Shown here: piece after piece, positions 25,451-34,376 of the stretch
Numbering within the stretch: position 1 is the first letter of the stretch
Layout: each line of letters starts with the position of its first letter
Source of the DNA: an uncultured Pseudanabaenaceae cyanobacterium
GTDB taxonomy: Bacteria > Cyanobacteriota > Cyanobacteriia > Pseudanabaenales > Pseudanabaenaceae
Reading direction: 5' to 3'
NCBI GenBank assembly: GCA_937927915.1
Contig: CALGKB010000010.1
Span: 22,708 to 86,707, forward strand
DNA: 64,000 bases
Translations under genes and position numbers: made by a program
The notes under the pieces: generated by a model
What the model was told of the DNA's origin: nothing
The model's database searches: none
What the model saw: the letters and a program-made list of their open reading frames with translations, nothing else

Positions 25451-26035
25451 TTACTTCCAGCCCCATTTTTCGGAATAATAATGATGTCATAGCCATCTTC
25501 CCTGCCACGTCCACAGATTAGACGGCAATACTTGTCTTTTGGTGCAATTTTCCAATGTGCATTTGTTGCAGTAATAAACTCTGCTGTAATAGTTCTGGAG
25601 CGGAGAGAATTCGCTTTTTAGCTAGTTCACAATACTAAGGGTCAATTTCAAATCCTATCCCAATTCTGTTTAATATTGCTGCGGCGATCAAAGTAGTGCC
25701 ACTACCAGCAAACGGGTCTAATAGGGTGCGGTAACCCAAGGGGAAATGACGTTGGATGTCTCACTGCTAAAAGTCCAAAGCCGATTTGTCCAACTCATAA
25801 ATCCCAATCTAGTTATATCTGACTTTCTGCTCCCAATCATCCGAGAACCCCATGCCCTAGGGCGCGACATATTTCCTTCTTTCTATAGGATCGTGGAGTG
25901 ATACTGAAAGCCAACTTCCCTAGCGATCGTTGTAATATCAGCCCCTAAGCTTTATGTTCAGGCAAAATCTCCCCTCATCCTGCAGGAATTCAAAACATCT
26001 TGGGAGCCAGGCTATGAAATATTGTCCTGATGGGA
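25451..26035 (-). pseudogene. Shredded site-specific DNA methyltransferase (FxGxG motif at the C-terminus)
   Basis: No frame is open for long, but pieces in consecutive frames line up, in order, with the C-terminal half of an N4-cytosine/N6-adenine methyltransferase. They are GRFCLNI (about 25960), REVGFQYHSTIL-stop-KEGNMSR (25930-25860), SDITRLGFMSWTNRLWTF (25825-25765), HPTSFPL (about 25750), and the AdoMet motif [11 protein letters not shown] (25722-25690) with [21 protein letters not shown] (to about 25605). At least two stops (TAG at 25883-25885 and 25635-25637), several frameshifts and a deletion of about 35 residues after AWGS are visible. A further open stretch of about 55 codons (25451-25617) ends in IIIIPKNGAGSK and belongs to no family I recognise. 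Clearly dead. Confidence 0.75.
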
Positions 26036-26066
26036 GCGGATATACAAACTCCTTGCCGACGACCCT

Positions 26067-27266
26067 TCAGAGCAGTGGAGTATCTCCATTTTCCTTCAAC
26101 TGCAAAAGGTTGTGGATAGCAGCAATTAATGTACTCTCTTTTTTGGCAAAACAGAAGCGGATATAGGGCACAACAGACCGATCGGGATTGGCAAAACACT
26201 TCCCTGGTACAGCAGCAATGCGTGCCTGTTCTGCTAGGTAGCGGGCGGCTTGGTCACCATCGGGGGCAATAGCACTGGTCTCCGCCCAAATGTAGTAGGC
26301 ACCCTGGGGTAGAACAGGTTTTAAGCCGATTTCTGCAAGGGCGGGAAAGAGTAAATCCCGTTTGTGGCGGTATTCCTTACCTAGGTTTGTAAAGTAATCG
26401 GGACTAAATTGCAGGGCAGTCAGAGCAGCTATTTGTAGGGGAGCAGGAGCGCAGATCGTCAGGAAATCGTGCAGTTTGCGCATAGCAGTCGTAAGGGTTG
26501 CACAAGCGATCGTATAACCTAACCGCCAGCCCGTCACACAGAAGGTTTTAGAAAAGCCACCGACAACAATGGTGCGTTCCCGCATTCCTGGCACCGACAG
26601 CATGGAGATGTGCTTGCCCTCATAAATGATATACTCGTAAATCTCATCGGTGATCACGTAGGCATCATATTTTTGGCAATAGCGTGCCAGTACCTCCAGT
26701 TCCTCGTAGCGCCACACCTTACCAGTGGGATTGGCAGGGCTATTGAGAATCACTGCTTTAATGCCCTTCCTAAAAACTTGTTGCAAAATATTTTCATCAA
26801 TTTGCCAGTGGGGAGGTTCCAGCAGGAAAAATTCAGGTATGCCGCCGCAGGTGATCAAATTGGGCAAATAATTTTCATAAAAGGGTTCAAACACCAACAC
26901 CCGATCGCCGGGGTCAATCAAGCTGAGCAGAGCTAGGTTCAAGCCCTCCGTGGCACCACAGCAAACCGTCACCTCCCGATCGGGGTCAACTACTACATTC
27001 TGTTCCCTTGCCATTTTTTGCGCGATCCCTTGGCGTAAATCTGCCAAACCCCAGGGGTCACAGTACTGATTGTGGTCAGCTAAAATAGCCTCCACTGCTG
27101 CCTGCTTCAGGGCTTCGGGGGCAGGGAAATCAGGTAAACCCTGGGCTAGATTGATCGCACCAAATTGGTCACAATAGCGAGAGGCTTCCCGTATTTGCGA
27201 TTCTTGGGTGAGTTGTGCCCGCTGGGCGATGCTATGCCTGTTGACTGCAGTGTTGGTTGATGGCAT
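26067..27266 (-). CDS. PLP-dependent aminotransferase, class I/II
   Basis: A 399-residue fold-type I enzyme. It shows INLAQGLPDFPAPE near the N-terminus, GATEGLNLALL, the cofactor-region NSPANPTGKV, the PLP phosphate/pyridine Asp-Tyr block VITDEIYEYIIYEG, and the Schiff-base lysine in SKTFCVTGWRLGY. The C-terminal Arg that binds the substrate carboxylate is in YIRFCFAKKE. It is closest in style to methionine or kynurenine aminotransferases (YbdL/CCBL type); exact substrates are unclear. The start at 27266 lies 35 bases inside the upstream lipoprotein gene, and no later start codon precedes the conserved region. Confidence 0.9.
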   Translation of the reverse strand: MPSTNTAVNRHSIAQRAQLTQESQIREASRYCDQFGAINLAQGLPDFPAPEALKQAAVEAILADHNQYCDPWGLADLRQGIAQKMAREQNVVVDPDREVTVCCGATEGLNLALLSLIDPGDRVLVFEPFYENYLPNLITCGGIPEFFLLEPPHWQIDENILQQVFRKGIKAVILNSPANPTGKVWRYEELEVLARYCQKYDAYVITDEIYEYIIYEGKHISMLSVPGMRERTIVVGGFSKTFCVTGWRLGYTIACATLTTAMRKLHDFLTICAPAPLQIAALTALQFSPDYFTNLGKEYRHKRDLLFPALAEIGLKPVLPQGAYYIWAETSAIAPDGDQAARYLAEQARIAAVPGKCFANPDRSVVPYIRFCFAKKESTLIAAIHNLLQLKENGDTPLL

Positions 27267-27639
27267 TGACGATCGGTTCTTCCCGTTGACGTAGCTGTTC
27301 TATTTTAGCGATGGCTTGGTTACGCGCGCGATTATTTTGGGTCTGAATTGCCTGTCCTAGTGCCGCCGCCGATCGGGCTGCTTCTGTGGTCAGCTCCACC
27401 AGCTTCTGTCTGCCTTCTACCAGTAGGGGGTCTTGTAGCTTTAGTCCCTTTAGTTCTGCCCCGATCGCTTCCATCTGGCTAGATAGCTGTATCCATTCTT
27501 GCGCCGTTTGGGGAGTAGGGAGAGCGCTGATTTTGTTCACCACTTGGTTAAGGCGGTTGCACTGGGAGACTCTAGTTTCGCCACAGGACACGATAGCGAT
27601 GACCATGATGACAAACAGCAAGAAGGAGGGCAGACGCAT
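27232..27639 (-). CDS. Small putative lipoprotein, helical
   Basis: About 135 residues: a lipoprotein-type signal peptide (MRLPSFLLF... IVSCGE, with a plausible lipidated Cys) then a helical, Gln/Ala-rich domain with two further cysteines (CNR and HCS). I do not recognise the family. I start at the ATG at 27639 because it leads straight into the signal peptide; an in-frame ATG at 27666 would add nine residues. The 3' end overlaps the aminotransferase start by 35 bases, which suggests coupling. Confidence 0.6.
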   Translation of the reverse strand: MRLPSFLLFVIMVIAIVSCGETRVSQCNRLNQVVNKISALPTPQTAQEWIQLSSQMEAIGAELKGLKLQDPLLVEGRQKLVELTTEAARSAAALGQAIQTQNNRARNQAIAKIEQLRQREEPIVNAINQHCSQQA

Positions 27640-27716
27640 AACAAAAGAGCCAAAAACTGAAGGCATTTTAGCCTGCTGAGCCGATACAATGAAGAGAGAT
27701 TTGGAAGATATGACAT

Positions 27717-27932
27717 ATGGCGATCAAAAAAGGCACGAAGGTACGGGCAGTGCGGGAAAAGTTAGAGGGGAGCTTGGAGGCACAGGCTAACGACCCCCGT
27801 TTCCCTGACTACATCTTCAATACAGACGGGGAGATCATCGAACTGCGGGGCGACTACGTGCAAATTTTGTTCGGTCAGGTGCCTACCCCCCCCATCTGGC
27901 TCCACAAAGACCAGGTGCAGGAAGTTAAGTGA
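27717..27932 (+). CDS. ndhO: NAD(P)H-quinone oxidoreductase subunit O
   Basis: A 71-residue soluble subunit specific to the photosynthetic NDH-1 complex of cyanobacteria and plastids, involved in cyclic electron flow and respiration at the thylakoid. The whole protein matches Ndh[32 protein letters not shown], and [13 protein letters not shown] at the C-terminus. A TACAAT at 27685-27690 may be its -10 element. Its last eight bases overlap the convergent recG gene. Confidence 0.96.
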   Translation: MAIKKGTKVRAVREKLEGSLEAQANDPRFPDYIFNTDGEIIELRGDYVQILFGQVPTPPIWLHKDQVQEVK

Positions 27933-30354
27933 AAATCGCTCCCCCCTGTAACCGATCGTAGTGATAGGCAAACGCCTCTTGGAGGGCCGGAAAGGTGGCA
28001 AGGGTGGGGTCGGCGTGCAAGACTTGTTGGGCAGCTTCGCGGCTGCGGGTGTAAATTTGTTGACGGAGGGCACTGTCTTTGATGCGGTCATCGATCGTAA
28101 AACCCCCATGACCAGATTGTTCTTTCCCTTCGTCTTTTCCCTTCCCCCGCATTTCGTAGTCCCGTTCGGCAATGTAAAAACCATCCTGGGATTGCACTAG
28201 TACCTGCAGTCTTTCTAATGCTGTCTCTGAGTTGGTGTCTGTACAGAGAAGACAGTAGGCTTGATGGGCACCCCTGCCCACCCGCCCCCGCAATTGATGT
28301 AGTTGGGCAAGACCAAACCGATCGCTGTGTTCGATCAGCATCACTGAGGCATTAGGCACATCCACTCCCACTTCCACCACAGTTGTGGCAACCAGAATAT
28401 CAGTTTTATGCTCACGGAAGTCACTAATAGCCTGGTCTTTCTCCGCCGCTGTCATCTGTCCATGCAAAAGACCGATGCGAAAGTTGGGAAATACCTGCTG
28501 CCGTAAGCGCTCCCACTCCTGCACTGCCGCTTTGACATCTTCTAACTTCTCTGACTCTGCCACCAAAGGTAGAACAACATAACACTGTCTGCCCTGCACT
28601 ACTTCCCTTTTGATCAAATCATAGGCATAACGGCGCTGACTGGGGCGAATGAGGACAGTTTGAATGGGTTTTCTGCCAGGGGGCAATTCATCAATGATAC
28701 TGACATCAATTTCGGAGTTGGTGAGATAGAGAGTGCGGGGAATGGGAGTAGCAGTCATAATTAAGACATGGGGACTCTCTCCTTTTTTCACAAGTTGTAG
28801 CCGTTGGTCTGTACCAAAGCGGTGTTGTTCGTCAATGATGACTAAACCCAAGCGTTGAAATTCCACATCCGCCTGAATGAGGGCATGGGTGCCAATGACC
28901 AAGGGCAATTCCCCTGTGCTGAGTTGGCGTAAAATCTCTTTTCTTTTGCTGGCTTTCGTAGAACTGGTCAACAGCTCCACTGGTAAAGCTAACTGGGCAA
29001 ACCAATGCACAATCTTTCTGTAGTGTTGTTCCGCCAGAACCTCTGTGGGAGCCATTAATGCTGTCTGCCAACCGTTTTCGATCGCTAACAAAATGGCATA
29101 GACTGCCACGATCGTTTTGCCTGACCCCACATCTCCCTGTACTAGACGGTTCATAGGTTTGTTTTTTTGCAGGTCTTGGTGAATTTCTTGAATTACGCGT
29201 TTTTGGGCATTGGTGAGGGAAAAGGGTACAACCCGATCGAATTGGGCTATGAGTTTGCCTGTGGCGATGAGGGCGGGGGAACTCTGCTGCTGTTGGCGGT
29301 AAAGGGCAATCAAACGGCGGAAGAAATATTTATCAAAGGTGAGACGGTAGATGGCTGCTTCTAACTTTTCCCGATCGGGAGGATAGTGAATAAATTTGAT
29401 GGCACTGGGCAGGGCAAGGAGTTGATATTGACTGCGGATGGCGGGGGGCAAGGGGTCAACAATTTGGTCAGCGAGGGGCAGACAATCAATCACCAATTGG
29501 CGAATTTGGGCAGGACTGATGCCCTCTGTAAGGGGATAAATAGGGACTAGGCGACCAATACGATTGGACTCAATTTGATCGTGACTGTGGTCAAGAATTT
29601 CCACCTCAAAATCTTCCAAACTTAAGCCGTATTTCCCTTTTTTCACTACCCCGGAAGCCGCCACTGTGGCACCAATGGGATACATTTTCCGCAGTTGTCC
29701 TTGCCAGGCGTGAGAACTATAGCGTTTCCCCGTCCAAAAGCGTTGTAATTTAATTTGTCCCGTATTATCCCACACCCACACCTCCATAATTGTCAGATTG
29801 GGATTTTTGGGGCTAGTGAAACAGGAAAAACGACGAATTTTGCCAATAATAGTTACAGTATCGTGTTCCCGCAATTCCCTGATGGGGATTTGTTTGGCGT
29901 AGTCCACATGGTCGCGGGGGTAGTAATGGAGGACATCCCCGATCGTTTTTAGTCCCAATCTTTGCCATTTTTTCCCCCTTTGTCCCTGCCATGCTTCTAG
30001 GGTAGTGTGCAGACTCAAACTATCAGGTGGGGCGGGGGGAGTTTTAGGTTTCTCTAAGACAGAAGGATGGGTCAATTGCTGGCGGCGGATCGTGTATAAA
30101 AATTGTTTGGTTTCTGCAATTAAATTCTGTCTTTGCGCCAGGGAAAAGGCATTGTATTGCTGATAGTTTTGTGCTAACTTGCGGGCTTGTTCCCGATCGG
30201 TTTTACTGAGGTTATCTAAGTTGGCAAATTGTGCTAGCAGATTGTGGGCTAAAAAATCAGCAAAATAGGCAGTTTTCCCCCGCAAATTGGGACAGCCGTA
30301 GCGGGTTTCTACTTCCAAAGCCTCTTGTAATTTAAGGATGTCAGCAGCCACCAT
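27925..30354 (-). CDS. recG: ATP-dependent DNA helicase RecG
   Basis: Branch-migrating helicase that remodels stalled forks and Holliday junctions. About 809 residues: a cyanobacterial N-terminal extension, the wedge OB-fold domain ([10 protein letters not shown]), helicase motif I GDVGSGKT, Ia [33 protein letters not shown], and [14 protein letters not shown] and [10 protein letters not shown]. The C-terminus has the TRG-like region. The start is taken as the ATG at 30354, just downstream of ispD; an upstream TTG at 30414 would overlap ispD. It ends inside the 3' end of ndhO on the other strand. Confidence 0.95.
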   Translation of the reverse strand: MVAADILKLQEALEVETRYGCPNLRGKTAYFADFLAHNLLAQFANLDNLSKTDREQARKLAQNYQQYNAFSLAQRQNLIAETKQFLYTIRRQQLTHPSVLEKPKTPPAPPDSLSLHTTLEAWQGQRGKKWQRLGLKTIGDVLHYYPRDHVDYAKQIPIRELREHDTVTIIGKIRRFSCFTSPKNPNLTIMEVWVWDNTGQIKLQRFWTGKRYSSHAWQGQLRKMYPIGATVAASGVVKKGKYGLSLEDFEVEILDHSHDQIESNRIGRLVPIYPLTEGISPAQIRQLVIDCLPLADQIVDPLPPAIRSQYQLLALPSAIKFIHYPPDREKLEAAIYRLTFDKYFFRRLIALYRQQQQSSPALIATGKLIAQFDRVVPFSLTNAQKRVIQEIHQDLQKNKPMNRLVQGDVGSGKTIVAVYAILLAIENGWQTALMAPTEVLAEQHYRKIVHWFAQLALPVELLTSSTKASKRKEILRQLSTGELPLVIGTHALIQADVEFQRLGLVIIDEQHRFGTDQRLQLVKKGESPHVLIMTATPIPRTLYLTNSEIDVSIIDELPPGRKPIQTVLIRPSQRRYAYDLIKREVVQGRQCYVVLPLVAESEKLEDVKAAVQEWERLRQQVFPNFRIGLLHGQMTAAEKDQAISDFREHKTDILVATTVVEVGVDVPNASVMLIEHSDRFGLAQLHQLRGRVGRGAHQAYCLLCTDTNSETALERLQVLVQSQDGFYIAERDYEMRGKGKDEGKEQSGHGGFTIDDRIKDSALRQQIYTRSREAAQQVLHADPTLATFPALQEAFAYHYDRLQGGAIFT

Positions 30355-30364
30355 AATACACTCA

Positions 30365-31063
30365 TTATGCCATATCCCCCTTTGCTTTTCTCTGTTGCAA
30401 TATAGTTGCGGCAAAGACTAAATCCTGGGGGGTGGTAATTTTGATATTTGTCTCTTCCCCCTCTACGATCGCTACTGCTATGCCTAGTTTTTCCGCCAGG
30501 GCACTGTCATCTGTCACAGTCCAATGATGTTGTTTTGCCTGCAGATGGGCATCTTTGATCATCTGCACATGAAACCCCTGGGGTGTTTGAGCACTCCACA
30601 ACAAAGAGCGATCGGGCGTATCCACCACCTGTCTGTCTTGCACTACTTTGATCGTGTCTTTCACAGGCACCGCACAGATGAGGGCAGGATGTTCTAGCAA
30701 AGTAAGGGCACACCGATCGATTAAAGCCGGAGAAATAAGACAGCGAGCGCCATCATGGATTAGCACATAGGACGCCTCTGGGGGCAATGCCTGCAGACCG
30801 TTAAACACCGAGTCCTGGCGCGTTTCCCCCCCCTCAATCCACTGCCAAGGTTTCGACAACCGCTGCAGCATAGGCAAAATAACAGCCCGATCGCATTCCT
30901 GTCCAATCACGCCAATCCACACCACCGTCCTCGCCTGTTCCGCCGCTTGCAACGTCCATTCCAAAACCGTCTTGCCCTGCAAAGGAATCAGGAGTTTGTT
31001 GTAGTCCAAGCCCATGCGCTTCCCCTTGCCCGCTGCAGCAATTAAAAAATGACAAGCCACCAT
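30365..31063 (-). CDS. ispD: 2-C-methyl-D-erythritol 4-phosphate cytidylyltransferase
   Basis: Third step of the MEP pathway that makes isoprenoid precursors, and so upstream of CrtE in metabolism. The 232-residue protein has the CTP-binding AAGKGKRMG loop, ETRQDSVFNGL, VLIHDGARCL, VPVKDTIK and TDDSALAE. The ATG at 31063 starts two bases after the GIY-YIG gene stop; an upstream frame extension is unlikely. It is followed by recG after ten bases, so both may share a transcript. Confidence 0.96.
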   Translation of the reverse strand: MVACHFLIAAAGKGKRMGLDYNKLLIPLQGKTVLEWTLQAAEQARTVVWIGVIGQECDRAVILPMLQRLSKPWQWIEGGETRQDSVFNGLQALPPEASYVLIHDGARCLISPALIDRCALTLLEHPALICAVPVKDTIKVVQDRQVVDTPDRSLLWSAQTPQGFHVQMIKDAHLQAKQHHWTVTDDSALAEKLGIAVAIVEGEETNIKITTPQDLVFAATILQQRKAKGDMA

Positions 31064-31065
31064 AA

Positions 31066-31581
31066 CTAGTACAACTTCAAATCCAGTAAACCCTCTTCTT
31101 TCCGTTTGGGATGAAAGCACACTGCAAACTTCACCCCCCGTGCTGCCAACTTCTGTAGAATCTCTTGTTCTACCCGCCGTGCCGCTCCCTTGAGAACCCG
31201 ATTGACTGCGATTTCATCCTCTGCTCGCTGTAAATTCTCTTGCTCTTCTGGCGTCAGCAACAGACGACAATCGATCGGTTTTTCCCACTTATCTCTGTCG
31301 ATCACCAAGTCCCCCTGCCAATGATTCTGTATCTGCTCTAGTAAATCCCTGTCCCAAGTGTCCATCGTCCACACCTTGTAGAAATGACAACGATCGGGGA
31401 CACGCACCAAATGTTGCTGCAAACTAGTAGCGATATTGCGAGAAATACCCACATAAGCCAGGCTAACTTCCCCATCAAAGATAGCGTAGACCCCCCTCTT
31501 GCCTTCCAGGGTTCCATCAATCAATCCCGCTTGCGTCAGATAGGGGTAAAGAGGCAGGTCCGCCAAATGGGGATAGGTCAT
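31066..31581 (-). CDS. GIY-YIG nuclease family protein
   Basis: A 171-residue protein with an N-terminal GIY-YIG-like domain: GVYAIFD at about residue 30 and YVGIS at about 44, then an Arg/His-containing helix and a Glu in DEIAVN. This is the single-domain cyanobacterial type, distinct from UvrC, with an unassigned role. Its ATG at 31581 shares a base with the stop of the DUF2839 gene (TAATG), so translation is probably coupled. Confidence 0.78.
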   Translation of the reverse strand: MTYPHLADLPLYPYLTQAGLIDGTLEGKRGVYAIFDGEVSLAYVGISRNIATSLQQHLVRVPDRCHFYKVWTMDTWDRDLLEQIQNHWQGDLVIDRDKWEKPIDCRLLLTPEEQENLQRAEDEIAVNRVLKGAARRVEQEILQKLAARGVKFAVCFHPKRKEEGLLDLKLY

Positions 31582-31802
31582 TATTGATTCACCAACGTCC
31601 ACCAGCCCAAGCTAGGACCGATAAAGCGTACCGTTACCCATATCACCACCATCGCAGCAATGCCAATCCACGCTCCTGTCGTAGTGATTTTAACAAACTG
31701 CTCTGCCTTATCCTTGGTTAGCCAGGGCAACCAGGAGAGGATCGGTTGGGGCTTACCATAGTTCTCCCCCAAAATCTCCTTGCGCCGCTTTGAGTCCCCC
31801 AT
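31581..31802 (-). CDS. DUF2839 family small membrane protein
   Basis: A 73-residue protein found across cyanobacteria. It starts MGDSKRRKEILGENYG, a basic N-terminal patch typical of the family, followed by a TKDKAEQFVKITTTGAW amphipathic region and one membrane span (IGIAAMVVIWVTVRF). The function is unknown. It sits between the TIGR02652 gene (eight-base gap) and the GIY-YIG gene (one-base overlap), so it is in the middle of an operon. Confidence 0.85.
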   Translation of the reverse strand: MGDSKRRKEILGENYGKPQPILSWLPWLTKDKAEQFVKITTTGAWIGIAAMVVIWVTVRFIGPSLGWWTLVNQ

Positions 31803-31810
31803 AACACCTC

Positions 31811-32299
31811 CTACAACTGATGTAAATAAGGATACCTGATGGGAATACCTGGTTCTTTAGTCAACTCAAAATTGATACATTGCCAGCGTTCGTCCTCCTC
31901 CTCATTGAACTCCACCTGCAGACCAAACAGCCGCGGTGTACTGTAGTCAGGGAATCGCTCTAGGAAGGGCATCAACAAATCCTTGTAGCGTTGGGCAATG
32001 ATCACCTTCAGCGCCCGATAACCCTGAGTGTAGAGATAGTCCAACTGTTCGTGAATTTCAAAGCGAATACTGTCAGGATGGGTGTGTTGCCGATACCAAA
32101 CTCCATTCCACAGCCGCCAGCGCCGCCCTGACTGTAAATGTACCAACTCCTGTCGATCGGGGTCCACTTCAAAAGCACCATGGCGGGGGCAGAGATAAGT
32201 ATCCGTTAGGACCAGCGCGGGGATGGTTTGACGGCAGTGGGGGCAGGCAATTTCTGGACCGAAAGCAGGGTAATGCACGGGAGAAGTACCTATCTTCAC
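31811..32299 (-). CDS. TIGR02652 family protein (cyanobacterial, zinc-ribbon-like N-terminus)
   Basis: A 162-residue protein matching a family limited to cyanobacteria. The N-terminus has CPHC and, 20 residues on, CPRHG, a likely metal-binding ribbon. It continues with the conserved WRLWNGVWYRQHTHPDSIRFEIHEQLDYL and ends near IPIRYPYL. The start is a GTG at 32299 after a well-formed promoter. The function is unknown. It is the first gene of a leftward operon that runs through DUF2839 and GIY-YIG genes towards ispD and recG. Confidence 0.85.
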   Translation of the reverse strand: MKIGTSPVHYPAFGPEIACPHCRQTIPALVLTDTYLCPRHGAFEVDPDRQELVHLQSGRRWRLWNGVWYRQHTHPDSIRFEIHEQLDYLYTQGYRALKVIIAQRYKDLLMPFLERFPDYSTPRLFGLQVEFNEEEDERWQCINFELTKEPGIPIRYPYLHQL

Positions 32300-32312
32300 T
32301 CGCTACACCCCT

Positions 32313-32342
32313 ATCATAGTACCCCCTCCCCCTAATTGCCAA
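32313..32342 (-). promoter_or_regulatory. Promoter of the TIGR02652-DUF2839-GIY-YIG-ispD-recG run
   Basis: On the minus strand, -35 TTGGCA (32342-32337), an 18-base spacer and -10 TATGAT (32318-32313), ending 14 bases before the GTG start. No terminator with a U-tract is evident between it and the upstream PilB-type gene. Confidence 0.55.
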
Positions 32343-32356
32343 AGGGGAAGGAAAAA

Positions 32357-34000
32357 CTAAGATTTGCGCGTCAGGGCACTGTAGGGCAATACCCGCACCA
32401 ACTCCTCATAGGTAGTAATGCCTTTGCAGACCTTCTCGATCGCTGCCAACCGAAAGGAGGGATAGTCAATCTTACGAAGATAGCGCATTAACTGACTGGG
32501 CGTCCCCTCATAGATCAACTCGCGGATGTGATCATCCACATCGACAATTTCCACCACTGCCTCCCGCCCCAGGAAACCACTGCCAAAACACTTATCGCAG
32601 CCCTTACCTTTGCGCCACTGCATATTTTCGGGAATGGGGGGGATGCCCAACCTGTCCAACTCCTCTGGAGTAGGGGTATAGGGAACGGCGCAGTAGGGAC
32701 AGACCTTGCGCACCAGGCGTTGTGCCACGATCCCCAAGAGAGCATCACTAATTAGACCAGGGTCAGGTCCCAAATCCTTCAAGCGGGGAATGGCACTGGG
32801 GGCATCGTTCGTGTGCATAGTAGTCAAAACCAGGTGACCCGTCAAAGCTGCCCTGACTACCGTTTCTGCCGTTTCTGGGTCTCGCACCTCCCCCACCATG
32901 ACAATATCGGGGTCTTGGCGTAGAATTGCCCGCAGTCCCGCCGCAAAGGTCATGCCCGCCGCTTCATTCACCTGGGTCTGGGTGATATTGGGCAACACAT
33001 ACTCGACGGGGTCTTCTACCGTCACCACATTCACTTGTTCCTTGGCAATCAACTGCAGGCTAGTGTAGAGGGTACTGGTCTTCCCCGAACCCGTCGGACC
33101 TGTGATGATAATCAAACCCTGGGGCTGATAGAGCCATCGCTTGTAAATCTCTAACGTCCTCTTACTAAAGCCCAAGCCATCTAACATCTCCTGGGAGAAG
33201 GGATTTTCCCTGGGCAAGAGACGGATCACCGCCTTTTCTCCCCCCACACAGGGCAACGTACTCACCCGCATATCCAGCCCCGCCGCCATGCTATCACCAC
33301 TGGTATATTCCCGGTTGATGCGTCCATCCTGGGGACGACGACTCTCCGCAATGTCCATGTCGCACATCACCTTGAGGGCAACGATAATCTTGCGGCTCAA
33401 CTCCAGGGGCAGAACTTTCACATCCCGTAAAATCCCGTCAATGCGATAGCGCACCCGTAAGCCCTGGGGTGTCGGTTCCAGGTGAATATCACTGGCACGG
33501 TTCTGCAGCGCCACGGAAATTAGAGCATTGATCCGCCGCGTCTGGTCTGCTGCCTGGGAGAGATAGAGATTGGTGACTTCAGCAATATCCGCCTGTTCCG
33601 CTTCCCCCGTCAGAGGATTGATCAAGGGAGCAGAGGTAATGCGACTGGGGTCAGGGACATTCTGGGTGCGAAACCATGCCTTGTAGCTCTCCGAGGAGAT
33701 GGGGATGATTTTAATTTCCGTCAACGTCCGATCAGCAAGCATCCGCACCACATGGTCCGGCAATTTCGTGGGGCAGCCGAGGTAGTAACAATTCCGCCAC
33801 AGCAGCAGGGGGATAACAGGGGGGAGGAGGCTACGGTCTTCAAAGGAGCGGAAGAAGCGCTGATTTAGCTCACTGTCTAGGGCATCAATATTGACCCGAC
33901 CTTCCCCATCTACCAGCAGGCTCAGTGCCTCTTGGCAGGAAGTAATCTCATTGGTTTGTAACTGTCGCCAGATAGACTTACGAGAGGGCAAGAGCTGCAT
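32357..34000 (-). CDS. PilB/GspE-type secretion or pilus assembly ATPase
   Basis: A 547-residue hexameric ATPase family member powering type IV pilus or type II-like assembly at the inner membrane. It has an N-terminal domain without the full MshEN pattern, then SDIHLEPTPQGLRVRYRIDG, Walker A GPTGSGKTST, the Asp box TVEDPVEY, Walker B GEVRDPETAE, the His box TMHTND, and zinc-binding CPYC and CDKC. Cyanobacteria carry PilB1 and a second GspE/PilB2-like protein; I cannot decide which this is, though the absence of pilT and pilC next to it leans towards the second. The ATG at 34000 is chosen over a TTG at 34027. Confidence 0.88.
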   Translation of the reverse strand: MQLLPSRKSIWRQLQTNEITSCQEALSLLVDGEGRVNIDALDSELNQRFFRSFEDRSLLPPVIPLLLWRNCYYLGCPTKLPDHVVRMLADRTLTEIKIIPISSESYKAWFRTQNVPDPSRITSAPLINPLTGEAEQADIAEVTNLYLSQAADQTRRINALISVALQNRASDIHLEPTPQGLRVRYRIDGILRDVKVLPLELSRKIIVALKVMCDMDIAESRRPQDGRINREYTSGDSMAAGLDMRVSTLPCVGGEKAVIRLLPRENPFSQEMLDGLGFSKRTLEIYKRWLYQPQGLIIITGPTGSGKTSTLYTSLQLIAKEQVNVVTVEDPVEYVLPNITQTQVNEAAGMTFAAGLRAILRQDPDIVMVGEVRDPETAETVVRAALTGHLVLTTMHTNDAPSAIPRLKDLGPDPGLISDALLGIVAQRLVRKVCPYCAVPYTPTPEELDRLGIPPIPENMQWRKGKGCDKCFGSGFLGREAVVEIVDVDDHIRELIYEGTPSQLMRYLRKIDYPSFRLAAIEKVCKGITTYEELVRVLPYSALTRKS

Positions 34001-34089
34001 AGCAAAATATGCTACAGAACCATCCAAATCTTAACGGAAAAGCAGGGCAGTTGGGTATAATCAGGGGAAGACTAAGAGGAGGGGCATCT

Positions 34090-34368
34090 ATGAGCACGCC
34101 AAAGCTGACGGAAGGGGAAATTCAAGCCGCGCTTACTACTCTGACGGGATGGCAGTTGGTAGAAGGTAAACTGCACAAGGTCTACCAGTTCCCTAACTTT
34201 GTTTCTGCCTTTGCCTTTATGACCAAAGTAGCGCTCCTGGCAGAAAAGATGGACCATCACCCTGAATGGTCTAACGTCTACAACCGTGTGACTATCAATC
34301 TCACTACCCATGACGCTGGTGGCATCACAGCTAAGGATGTAGAGTTAGCCCGTCAAATTGATCAATAG
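34090..34368 (+). CDS. Pterin-4a-carbinolamine dehydratase
   Basis: A 92-residue PCD/DCoH protein that dehydrates 4a-hydroxy-tetrahydropterins. It has the active-site block [14 protein letters not shown] and the C-terminal TTHDAGGIT. The ATG at 34090 has GAGGAGGGGC just upstream. Cyanobacteria often keep this gene without a phenylalanine hydroxylase, so pterin recycling or a moonlighting role is open. It ends eight bases before the large sensor phosphatase gene. Confidence 0.93.
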   Translation: MSTPKLTEGEIQAALTTLTGWQLVEGKLHKVYQFPNFVSAFAFMTKVALLAEKMDHHPEWSNVYNRVTINLTTHDAGGITAKDVELARQIDQ

Positions 34369-34376
34369 ACCTGTTT

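Noticed and set aside
25163..26066. An insertion sequence behind the decay zone
   Set aside because: No transposase-like frame, terminal inverted repeat or target duplication was found; the pieces read as a methyltransferase.
25954..26199. Open frames of about 70 codons on both strands at 25.95-26.2 kb
   Set aside because: They are shadows of the aminotransferase 3' end and of the methyltransferase remnant, with no plausible protein sequence.
32320..32356. A terminator hairpin (CCCCT...AGGGG) after the PilB-type gene
   Set aside because: It lies upstream of the TIGR02652 gene start and before the PilB stop in the wrong context, the stem is five pairs with a nine-base loop, and no U-tract follows.
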